Shown here piece by piece: positions 49,764-61,700 of a stretch of DNA of 64,000 nucleotides. Position numbers and translations under genes: made by a program. The notes under the pieces are model-generated. The model was not told the origin of the DNA. It did no database searches and saw nothing but the letters and a program-made list of their open reading frames with translations. The stretch's first letter is position 1. Each line of letters begins with the position of its first letter. Origin of the DNA: Halichoerus grypus (taxonomy: Eukaryota; Chordata; Mammalia; Carnivora; Phocidae); contig NC_135719.1 in NCBI RefSeq assembly GCF_964656455.1, forward strand, positions 79,827,562 through 79,891,561, read 5' to 3'.

Positions 49764-52700
49764 GTAGGAACCTGAGCGTTAAGAAGGCTGGAGAGAGAGC
49801 GCGGCCGACCGAGTCGAAGCAGAGGCGGGAAGCCGGGCGGAGAGGCGGCTGACGGGAGGGGAGAAGAGAGCCGGGTTTGGGAGTGTTGTCAGAATGTCGG
49901 GGACAGAATCCGTCGCTCCGTGCTAACTCTCTACTCCCCCTAACTTATCCCCGCCGCTTTCTTTTGGTTTCCAGTTTCCCGGAGGAAATGACAATTACCT
50001 GACGATCACAGGGCCCTCGCACCCCTTCCTGTCAGGGGCCGAGGTGAGCACGAGCTGCCGACGCTGTGGGGGGAGGGCCTGAGGCAGCGGTGGGGTAGGG
50101 CGGTGGGGAGGAGAGCGCGGACGCCCGGGCCCGGGGGCTGGGAACCGGGGGCCGAGATTGGTGTTCAGAGAACAGTGGCAGCTGCTTCCCGAGCCTATGA
50201 AGACTAAGGGGAAGGCCCGGGAAGCTGCTGTCATCAGAAAAGGAAGACTTTGAAAAGAGCTAACCCATTTCAGAGTGATTCTGGATTGGAAGACAGGGTG
50301 GAATTGTTTCCTTTCATTGGGGAGAAATAACTACAATTAGGGGGATCACAGCGGGAAGAAATTGGGGTAAGGGAGGAGTCTACTTAAGGGGTTAACTGTG
50401 AACATGTGTTCATTCTTGGAACTATCTCTGTTGTAGGGTCTTTGTTTCTCTTAAACTTCTACTCAAAAAAAAAAAAAAGTAGTTATGTTTACCTACAAGC
50501 TTGTTTCGCTAGTGACAGAATGAAAGGAAATAGTTGCCAGAAAACATGGAGTTGAGTACATGTGTTTCTGTTTGCCAGTGACTCAGAGTTTGGGCAGGTT
50601 ACTTCACCTTTATATGTCACAGATTCCCTAGCTGTCAAATGGCTGTAATAATAGTTTCTTATGATGTTGTGAAGTAGAAGTAATGATTATGATGAGGTGC
50701 TTTAGTATCTGTGAAAAAGCTTTGCTTAAAATACTGTCATGATATAAATACATATCACTTGTTTAGACAGGGCAAAATAGTAAGATTTGGAACATAAAAA
50801 GTAAATTTCCCTGTCTTTGAAAAATTAGTCTTGAGCTTTCTAGGATTTGGGTTTTGTTTTGTTTTTGAGAATTTTAGTACTTTTTTTCCCCCAAAAGTGA
50901 TGAGAACCACTTGCATCAGTTTTTGTTGTTTTTTTTGTTTTTTGTTTTTTTGTCCTAAGAATTCTCAGTTGCTGTTGAGTAGGCTTATCCTGGATTAAAC
51001 CTTAATATTTCCGTGGATGAGAATTAGATTGAAAAGGGACAGTTGCTAGTTTGATTTCTTTATTGCCATTATTGGTTATTGTTATTCTCTTAAGGAGGGA
51101 AAAGTGTAGCTCAAATGAAGGACAAATTTAGAAATGATATAAAACTAAATCTCTTTGATGCTTTCCAGTCTCATTGCCGGTTTTTTCTGAATGATATCTC
51201 CATGGTTTAATTTCATTATTTGGAGTGTTGTAAATCTCACATTGGCCTTATCCACATGAACGTGCATCATTGCCAATTTCTTCTGAATCAGATTTAAATT
51301 TAGAGTGTGGTAAATTTCACACTGGCCTCATCAAGAAACTTTCCAGGTTTGAGTCTATCCTTTTTTTGTTTTTATGACTTTAAGAAATTTAACAACACAA
51401 CTATTTTGCCAAGAAGCTCACAATTAAATTTCAGTGTCTTCCTTTAGCTTAGGTCTTTGTCGTTGCTAACAGTTCTTCTCATTACAACTTCACCCTTCCT
51501 TCCCCCCCCTTTTTTTTTTGACCTTTATTTCAATTGGTTTGTGGTTTTTGTTGTACCTGGTCTTATTGTGAACCACCCCCAATATAACTTAGAACTAGGT
51601 AAAGGTGATATTAAGTTTTTCTTTTAGAAAAAGAGTGATATTTAGAGTTTTCTTGCATGAAAAAAGATAGATATCCAAAAAATACTAACCATTAAAAAAA
51701 TTGAAAAATTGGACTTCACTGAAATTAGGAATCTCTTTCCATCAAAAGACATCATTAAGAAATTAAATAGGTACACCACAGACTGGAAGAAGATATTTTA
51801 ATATACATACCTGACACATATTCAGGTTATATCAAATACTTAATGTAGAGTAAAAGAATCCAATTTAAAAACGGGCAAAAGGGGCACCTGGGTGGCTCAG
51901 TCATTGGGCGTCTGCCTTCAGCTCAGGTCATGATCCCAGGGTCCTGGGATCGAGCCCCGCATCGGGCTCCCTGCTTGGTGGGAGGCCTGCTTCTCCCTCT
52001 CCCATTCCCCCTGCTTGTGTTCCCTCTCTCTCGCTGTGTCTCTCTCTGTCAAATAAATAAATAAAAAATCTTTAAAAACGGGCAAAAGATTTGAACACAC
52101 ACTTCACAAAAGAGGGTATCCAGATTGCCATTAGGCATATGAAAGAGTGTCATCATCACCCATCAGGAGAATGCCAGTTAAAACTATAACGAGCATGACT
52201 GTATACCCACTAGAGTGGTTAAAATTAAAAACACTGACAAAAGATTTTGCAAGGAAGTAGATAACTCTTAATCATTGCGGATTAAAGTGTAAATTGATTC
52301 AGTCACTTTGGAAAACAGGCAGTATCTGCTAAAAATGAACATATACCTACCCTGTGACCCAGAATTTCTACTCCTTGATGTATACATGAGAGAAATGAGT
52401 CCATATATTCACCAAAAACATGTATGTTCACAGCAACTTTCCTCATAATAGCTAAGCACTGGATACAACCCAAATGTCTATAAACTGGTACTAGTAAAAA
52501 GGGATACTACACAGCAATAAAAAAGGACATCAACTACTAATAAATGTACCTTGGGTGATCTCAAAAATATATTGTTGAGTAAAAAGCCTGACATAAAAGA
52601 GTAGACACTATATAAGTTCACTTTTTTTTAAATGAGTATAAGGAATAGACAATGTGAAACTATGGTAATAGAAATCAGAATAGTGGTACCTGTTAGGAAA

Positions 52701-55700
52701 AGGAGAGAGTATTGACTAGGAAGGAGTATGACAAAATCTTTTACAGTGATAGAAATGTTCCGTATCTTTGATCTGGGTGATGGCTAATTGGATGTTTCCA
52801 TAATGTAAAAATTCCTTGAGCTATGTACTTTAAATTTGTATACTTAAGTTATACCTAAATAAGAATACTAAAAATTTCTAAGGAGTAAGTAAGTATCCAG
52901 AGAGGAAGGCTTAGGATGTGTTAATAGCATTGCTTGAGACAGGAAAGTTCTATCTGAAGGGAGTTTAATCTGTTTTCCTCATTCTCGTTGGCTCTTATAC
53001 AATGATACTGTGCTTTGAGCACTTTTGGGAAATAATATAAAGATTCCTATTTTTAATTAGGAAAAGTACTTATAAATTAGAACCGGTTAATTATTTCAGG
53101 CTGAATAGTTAAAATTTTCACTACTACAGCATTTTTTTAAGAACAGTGAATTATCTTAATGACCCATTGTACCAGTGTACTATGAGTAAACAGGTGTTGG
53201 ATTAAAATAAATTTCTTTAAAATGAGTAATCTACACAAAGTATTTTTTTTTTTTTAAGATTTTATTTATTTATTTGACAGAGAGAGACACAGCGAGAGAG
53301 GGAACACAAGCAGGGTGAGTGGGAGAGGGAGAAGCAGGCTTCCTGCTGAGCAGGGAGCCCGATGCGGGGCTTGATCCTAGGACCCCGGGATCATGACCTG
53401 TGCCGAAGGCCCATGCTTAACCGACTGAGCCACTCAGGCACCCCTACACAAAGTATTTAAAGAAATACTGGGTTGTATGTTTTAGCATGGGGAAATAGGA
53501 AAAGAGGGAAATCTTTTTTTTTTTTTTTTTTTTTGGTTCTCTAAATAGCTGAGCATCCTTGTTTATAAACTGTAATTCCCAAATTGTTTCCTCCCTCAAA
53601 AAGGCCCACGAATTTAACAGAGAAGGAAAAGAAGGCTGAATGAGAGGGTAGCTATATCATGTTCCTGTTTTCTCCTCCTGGGTCAAAATCACTTATTTTT
53701 ACCTGAATATTTGCTACAGTTTTATCTTTGTTTTATATGTGGTAGAGTATGATCTAGTTATGTAGTAGATCCACTAAAATAAAATAACTAGAGGGGCACC
53801 TGGGTGGCTTAGTTGTTAAGCGTCTGCCTTCGGCTCAGGTCATGATCCCGGGATCCTGGGGTCCAGCCCCGCATCGGGCTCCCTGCTCGGTGGGAAGCCT
53901 GCTTCTCCCTCTCCCACTCCCCCTGCTTGTGTTCCCTCTCTCGCTGTGTCTCTCTCTGTCAAATAAATAAAATCTTTAAAAAAAATAAAATAACTAGATA
54001 TTCATTATTGGCTTTTCCCCATAATGTTATAGATCATTTATGGTAGCAAAAGAGCTTTAGAGTGAATCTCTTGTGTTTATTCTAGTCTATAGTTTACCCT
54101 CTGTATTCTTGATCATTGCTATTCTTTTATTTCTTTTACTTAGGGAAGAAACAAGCAAATAAGCAAAACAAAAACCCCAAAAAAACAACATTAAAGCTAT
54201 GGATACTGAATAACAAAGCTGTTTCCACATTCCAGGGGGTGGTGCATAGAAAGAATGCCTTGTTAATTCGATACAATGGAATCTCTGCATGTCTGGTTTT
54301 TTAGTGTAGTTCTTGAGAGCACTCCAGATGGTTTATGTGGGGTAGTCCTTTGCGGAACACTGGTCTCTTGTTTGGGATATGAATTTTTACTTTTTTTTTG
54401 TTCTCTTTAACAAATAGTATCATTTTCATATCTTTGCAGAGTTGACTTTTTAAAGCCAAAAAAGGATAGGCATTTTTTGCTTTGTCAAAACATTCTGTTT
54501 CTTGTAAAAATTGAAAACTACTATCATACAACTATTAATCTAGTACAGTAAATGTTTCCCCGATCCTTTTTCCCATCCCCATAACTTTGTTCACATGAAA
54601 ATTTGGTAGAAATCTTTGTACTCTCTTCTTGAAAAATCTCACATGAACCTAAACTGAAATTTCAGAGAGAGTCATGGACCTGAAGTTCCGAACTTTCACG
54701 CAAGAATCATGAGCTGTGTACTGAGAAAAGTTCAGCTATTGCGGAGATTTTTAGTTTTTCCCATCAAGAACTGCTTGCTCCTATGTTACTTGTACAACTC
54801 TCATGTTACATCTCAGACAACTACCAAATTTTTACCATGTTAAGTAAAATAGTAAGGATCTTAGAGAAGGAAAATGTAGAAATGAAGTTATATATATATC
54901 TTGTTTGTCTTGTAGGAAACTTTTTTGAGTTTGCCAATGTGATTCAGAGAGATTAGGCATTTCACAGACATATTTTTGTTCTCCCTAGTTTCTACTAGCT
55001 GGAAATTCCTTTTTAGCAATGTCTTCATTAAAAAAAATTAAAAAAAAATGGTGGGGCACTTGGCTGGCTCAGTCAGAAGAGCAAGCGACTCTTGACCTTG
55101 GGGTTGTGAGTTCAAGCCCCACGTTGGGTGTAGAGATTACTTAAATAAAACTTAAAAAATAAAATAAAAAATGGTGATATTAGTGAGACCCTTTCTGGGC
55201 CAGTAATAACCTTGAGGAACTCTTAAAGAATGTATTATTTAATCATGAGGAAAAAGTGTGGGTACCTATGGAATTTGATCTGAATCAGTTGATATTTACT
55301 ATGCCATGTGATAGGTTGATTGAATTTAAAGTTTCTAAATTCTAATTATCTATAACTGATTAGCAGGTTGCAAGTTAATAATAATTAGGATATTAATGTT
55401 ATCATTAATAGCAATGATTAATAGTTATTAAACAAAATAACAATATAAGGAGAGTACTGTTACAACTCTCATTTTATAGATGAGGAAAACCCCTTCAGAG
55501 TCCTTTAGTAAGTGGCAGAGCTGGAACTTGAACCCAGACCTCTCTGACACCAGAGTCTCTTGCAAGTATTTATAATGCTCTTACTGCAGATGTCGCCATT
55601 TTAGTTTTTTACTGTCAAAAAGGAACCATAGCATTTAATGTATCTTAGTTCAGACATTGATCTGTTAGCTCTACGAATGGTGGACCCATTCAGTATAGAA

Positions 55701-58700
55701 AGAGTCTATTACTGTAGTTGAATTCAGAGGAAGGAATTGGGTTTTATAGCTAGCTGGAGTAATCTTCTGCTTCCTCTCTTATAGAAAAGGCTCTATCAGA
55801 GCAAGACTAGGAATGTTAGAGAACCAGTTTGCCTTTTGGCTGTAGCTCTTATGAAGGTTTTTCTCCTCAGTATATTAACCTTATCTTGACATTGTTGGGT
55901 TTTCCAAAAATAAATCTTACTTGTTGTTAACGTCATGATTACTAAGATGGAACTCTTAAGTGTAGATATTTTAGAAGAGGTATCATTCCGTGACAGTACC
56001 TTTTAGGATTTGCTTCAAAGGAACCTAAAAACAGTAGTCAAAAGTATAATTGTCTGGTTGAAAATGAATTTCTGTGGTCTGATAGTTCAGGTGTATAATT
56101 GCAAAATAACTGGTGTCTATTAGAATCTTTTGAGAGTTTTTAAGCATCGTAGGCAAAATGATTTATAAAGACTGGGTCCTTACTAATAGCTGAGTCACTC
56201 ATTAGAACAATAAGCATGATAGGATAACAGATGGCAAAGATAAAAAACTGAAAACTGTGATTGATTTTGGCAGCCTCGTATATGCCATATGACCAAGGGT
56301 ATTTGGGAGAACAGAGGTTTGTTTGTAAAATTAAATAGGTCCTAAGAAATTGATAACAAAAACAGGATCCAGGCTGAAAAGAGGTACACTAAGAAACTCC
56401 AGTACCCAGCCATGTTCTTCACTTAGCAGTATGCGGTTCCTCCTCTTCCCACTAACTTTTTTCCCCTTTTTCCCCCTACAGACATTCCATACACCAAGCT
56501 TGGGAGATGAGGAATTTGAAATCCCACCTATCTCCTTGGATTCTGATCCCTCACTGGCTGTCTCAGATGTGGTTGGCCACTTTGATGACCTGGCAGACCC
56601 CTCCTCCTCTCAGGATGGCAGCTTTTCAGCCCAATATGGGGTCCAGACATTGGACATGCCTGTGGGCATGACCCATGGCTTGATGGAGCAGGGCGGGGGG
56701 CTCCTGAGTGGGGGCTTGACCATGGTAAGGGGCAAGACATTATCAAGCTTACCCAAGCTCATGGGCTTGGTAGTGGTAGGGGAGATAAAAGTGACTCTCT
56801 CTTCCCTACTACACTTGGGTATTACTTGGTTCTCATTCTGTGTTTAAAGGCTCACCAACAAAGACTTAATTTCCCCTGAAGGAAATTTATCATTTGAATT
56901 AATTTTACTTGAAAAATGATTTAAAATTATAAAATGTACAGTGTTCACCCGGATATGAAAATGATTGGGATGGGGGGTGTGTTTTTTTCCCCATCTATAA
57001 TTGCCATCACATCCTAGGATTAAAATGTGAGTGTGAAAAAAAATGTGAGTGTGACAGCTGGCACGTTGAGAGATTTATTCAAAACCAGTCTGAACCAATG
57101 TATTGTGGATTACTTTGTTATAAATTGGTGTATTGGACTTCCAGCACATTTCATCAGTAGCACATCTTCACAGTATATTTGATGCCAAACATCTCTAACA
57201 TTGGCCTTATTTACTCTTGATTGCCTGTATGTTGCAACTTTAAAAACCATTATTGTAGGAGAGTACAGGAAGGAAGTTTTTCTTTACCCTATGTGTCATC
57301 ACTACCTCCAGATTACTGAATAATTTATTTGTTGTTTAAACTAACTTGTCCAAAATTAAGACTTCTCTGGTTATTTTTCATTATTTTGGAACAGGCTTTT
57401 GAGTACAAAGAAGTGACTTTAATAATTTCTGTACTTTATTAAAAAGCTTAATATAGATAAGTTATTTGATGTTTAGTCTTTAAATGATGATACAATCTGG
57501 GTAAGCAAGGGTTATAAACTGTCCTGAATTCAGTGGGGGGAAAGAGTGGTGTTTTTTTATATTTAGTGTTTAATTAGTCCTTCTGCTTCTCTCAGGACTT
57601 GGACCATTCTATAGGAACTCAGTATAGTGCCAACCCACCTGTTACAATTGATGTACCAATGACAGACATGACATCTGGCTTGATGGGGCATAGCCAGTTG
57701 ACCACCATTGATCAGTCAGAACTGAGTTCTCAACTTGGTTTGAGCTTAGGGGGTGGCACCATCCTGCCACCTGCCCAGTCACCTGAGGATCGTCTTTCAA
57801 CCACCCCTTCACCTACTAGTTCACTTCATGAGGATGGTGTTGAGGATTTCCGGAGGGTGAGGCATTCCCTGCCAAAATCAAATCTGCCATGATATTCTGG
57901 GATAAAACTCCTGGCATACAGAGCCTACTCAGTATTATTTGCTCCTGCCCTGCCATCTCCTCTGCTCTTTTCTGGGTATGGGGTCCTGCCTCTCAATCTA
58001 CAGTTTATAATGCTTTTCCCAATCCCCATTCTAATTGGTCCTCACATACTTTACTAATGTCTTAATCCTATTGCCTCTTTTTAGCATTTCTGAAAATTCC
58101 ATCCATGTGCCTAGTTAGTTCCCCCATATTAAAGTCCTTTTCTTACAGTTCTCCAGACATGATACTTCCTTCTTCCCTTTTGTAATTCTCTCTTTTCTCC
58201 CCTGCAGCAACTTCCCAGCCAGAAGACAGTTGTGGTGGAAGCAGGAAAAAAGCAGAAGGCCCCAAAGAAGAGAAAAAAGAAAGATCCTAATGAACCTCAG
58301 AAGCCAGTTTCAGCATATGCTTTATTCTTTCGTGATACACAGGCTGCCATTAAGGGACAGAATCCCAATGCCACTTTTGGGGAGGTTTCAAAAATTGTGG
58401 CCTCCATGTGGGATAGTCTTGGAGAGGAGCAAAAACAGGTGAACAAAACATGGAGGGACTAGTGGGTAGTGAATGTCCTAGAAATTTTTAAGTAAGGGGA
58501 TAAAAAACTAAGTTTTCTTTTAACTTTTTAAGTTGTTCTTATTTAATATCAACTCTTTGTTAACAGCACATTCACAGATCATACTTTGTCTTAAAGTTAC
58601 AGCCATCCACTGAATCCAGAATGCACATCAAAAACTATTAATAATGTTTATAAAAACACTGAATCTAATTGAAACCCCGTTTTTTTTTTTGTTTGTTTTT

Positions 58701-61700
58701 TTAATTTATTTATTTGACAGAGAGAGAGAGCGAGAAAGGGAACACAAGCTGGGGGAGTGGGAGAGGGAGAAGCAGGCTTCCCGCGGAGCAGGGAGCCCGA
58801 TGCGGGCCTCGATCCCAGGACCCCGGGATCATGACCTGAGCCGAAGGCAGACGCTTAACGACTGAGCCACCCAGGCGCCCAACCCCGTTTTTTTTTCCAT
58901 CTGTAAAATTAGGCCATTCCTTGGTAAATAGCATCTCTAAAATCCACTAGCCTTAAGTATGAATTTAGAGTTTAGTTTATGGTTTTTTCATTGTCCTAGT
59001 ATAAACTTGAAAACTATAGTTAATCTCTCTAAATTTAATATGGATTTAAAAAATAGGGGCACCTGGGTGGCTTAGTTGGCTAAGCATCCAAATCTTGGTT
59101 TCATCTCAGGTCATGATTTCAGGATTGTGAGATTGAGTCCCACGGTGGGCCCCGCACTGGGTGTGGAGCCTGCTTAAGATTCATTCTCTCTCTCTCTCTT
59201 TCTCTCTCCCCCTCTCCCTCTCTCCCCCCCCACCCCCCCCCACTCCTCTCTCCCTTGCTCTAAAAAAGTAAATAAATAAATGAAAATTATGATACTATGT
59301 AAATATACAATACAATTAATATTGAAGATGGCTATAATTATCATTGCCCTAAACTCCCCAGGTCTTCTGTCAAAGTGAGTCTGCTACTTAATATTTGAAA
59401 CAAAAAGCTGAAACTTACAGCAGTTATCTATTGCTGCTCAACAAACCACAAATTTAATAGCTTTAAATAGTGGCAGTTTATTATTTCTCATGATAATATG
59501 AATTGGTTAGATGGTTTTTCTGATGTTCTTGCCTGGGCTCATTCTTGTGGTTTGTCAAATGATAGCTGGTATGGCTGGCCAAGGTGACCTTGCTCTCATG
59601 TCTGACATTTGGTGCTACTTGGCTTAGATTCCCACACATGGCCTCTCATCCTTCAAAAGGCTAGACTGGCTTCCTTATAGTATGGCTGACTTAGAGCAAG
59701 GTCTCTCTGTCACTTCAGGCAGAATTGCATGGTCAAAGCAATTCATAGAGCTATCCCAGATTCGAAGGAAGGCACCTTCTTATGGTCAAAGCAATTCATA
59801 GAACTATCCCAGATTCAAAGGAGGGGGAAATAGGCTTCAGCCCTCGATGGAAGAAAAAGTATGCAAGATGGGAGGAATTCTCGTGGCCATCATTGCAAAT
59901 AACTTGCCACATTCCTTAAGGGAGAATATACCCATTAGACACAATCCCAGGCTAAGCAGACTGTTAATCTTACACAATGTTTGGATCTGGATTTTTTCTT
60001 TTTTCTTTTTTTTCTTTTGTTATGAAAGTGGGCATGAGTTGGTGTTAGCTACAGAAGTGTAGTTGTCCTGGCAAGACTTGCTGATTGGCTGACTTTCAGA
60101 TGCATGGTCACTGGAAGGTCTGCCATGGAGGCTATCTTGATTACTAGCCAGAAGGATATTCACTAAAAAGAGTTGTCAATATTTAACTGAGATGAATTGT
60201 CATTCGTTGATAAATAATATAGAATTATTAGTTTTTTCTAGGAGTATGGGGACTTTAAACAGTCTGCCTTTCCTGTAGGTGTATAAGAGGAAAACTGAAG
60301 CTGCCAAGAAAGAGTATCTGAAGGCTCTGGCTGCATATAAAGACAATCAAGAGTGTCAGGTAAGAGGGTTACTTAAAGCAATAAGAAGATTTTTGGAGCT
60401 GTTTATTAGCAGTTAAAAGAAGTAAATACCACCAAAAACCTGTAGGACCCGTTAATACTATGTTGTATTAAAAGCTTAAAAGTATGTAACAGGTTTCCTA
60501 TTGTTTCCATCATAAACCTTGCCACAGTCTGTCTGTCTGAGGTTATCTCCATTATTTACTCTCACAGCTCTTTTCTTTCTTTCTTCCACTCTGTGATGTA
60601 TCTTTTCTTAGGAGATGATTAGAGTGAATATGTTCTGGGGAAGAGAGTAAATTTCCCAATGACTTTCTTTCTTTCCTTTTTTTGGGTCTTTTAGGCCACT
60701 GTGGAAACAGTAGAATTGGATCCAGTGCCACCGTCACAGACTCCTTCTCCACCTCCTATGGCTACTGTTGACCCAGCATCTCCAGCACCAGCCTCAACAG
60801 AGCCCCCTGCCCTGTCCCCTTCCATTGTTGTTAACTCCACTCTTTCCTCCTATGTGGCAAACCAGGCATCTTCTGGGGCTGGGGGTCAGCCCAATATCAC
60901 CAAGTTGATTATTACCAAACAGATGTTGCCCTCTTCTATTACTATGTCTCAAGGAGGGATGGTTACCGTTATCCCAGCCACAGTGGTGACCTCCCGGGGG
61001 ATCCAACTAGGCCAAACCAGTACAGCCACTATCCAGCCCAGTCAACAAGCCCAAATTGTCACTCGCTCAGTGTTGCAGGCAGCGGCAGCAGCTGCTGCTT
61101 CTATGCAACTGCCTCCACCCCGACTACAACCCCCTCCACTGCAACAGATGCCTCAGCCCCCCACTCAGCAGCAAGTGACCATTCTGCAGCAGCCTCCCCC
61201 ACTGCAGGCCATGCAACAGCCTCCACCTCAGAAAGTTCGAATCAATTTACAGCAACAGCCACCTCCTCTGCAGATCAAGATTGTGCCTCCACCCACTCTG
61301 AAAATGCAGACGCCCTTAGTCCCACCAGCTGTGGAAAGTAGTCCTGAGCGGCCTGTGAACAACAGCCCCGAGGCCCACACAGTGGAGGAAACCTCTCCTG
61401 AGACAATCTGTGAGATGATCACAGATGTAGTTCCTGAGGTGAGCCTGTTTTCAAGTCTTTCTCCAGACCAGTGGAAAGGTAGAATTATTTTGGTTGACCC
61501 AATAAAAGTGGAGGTTGCTACTGGCATTTAATGTCTGGCAACCAGGAGTTCCTGTAGGAGTTCCCTGCCAACTGTGACTTGTCCTACCCATGATAATCTG
61601 TATTGTTCTTGGTAAGAAACATTTAGGAGGGTGTCCTGTCCCAGACCACCCCTTAACTAAGCAAAAGTCATACTGCAGTTCTACGAGAGCGGATAAAGCC

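Larger units (their letters stand above)
50044..56481 (+). other. TOX4 intron 2
   Basis: First-intron-like CpG-rich start, then MIR (50565-50720), an L1 3' end with SINE (51660-52862), SINEs (53243, 53793, 55053), a T21 run (53514-53534) and MIR (55470-55570). In 50760-51650, 54000-55020 and 55600-56480 nothing identifiable. Confidence 0.75.
58439..60278 (+). other. TOX4 intron 5
   Basis: Two SINEs (58680, 59056) and an old interspersed repeat with an internal 53-bp duplication (59405-59960). Confidence 0.75.

Noticed and set aside
61439..61531. 31-codon extension of TOX4 exon 7 past 61438
   Set aside because: A consensus donor (GAG|GTGAGC) ends the exon and exon 8 continues the family sequence exactly.
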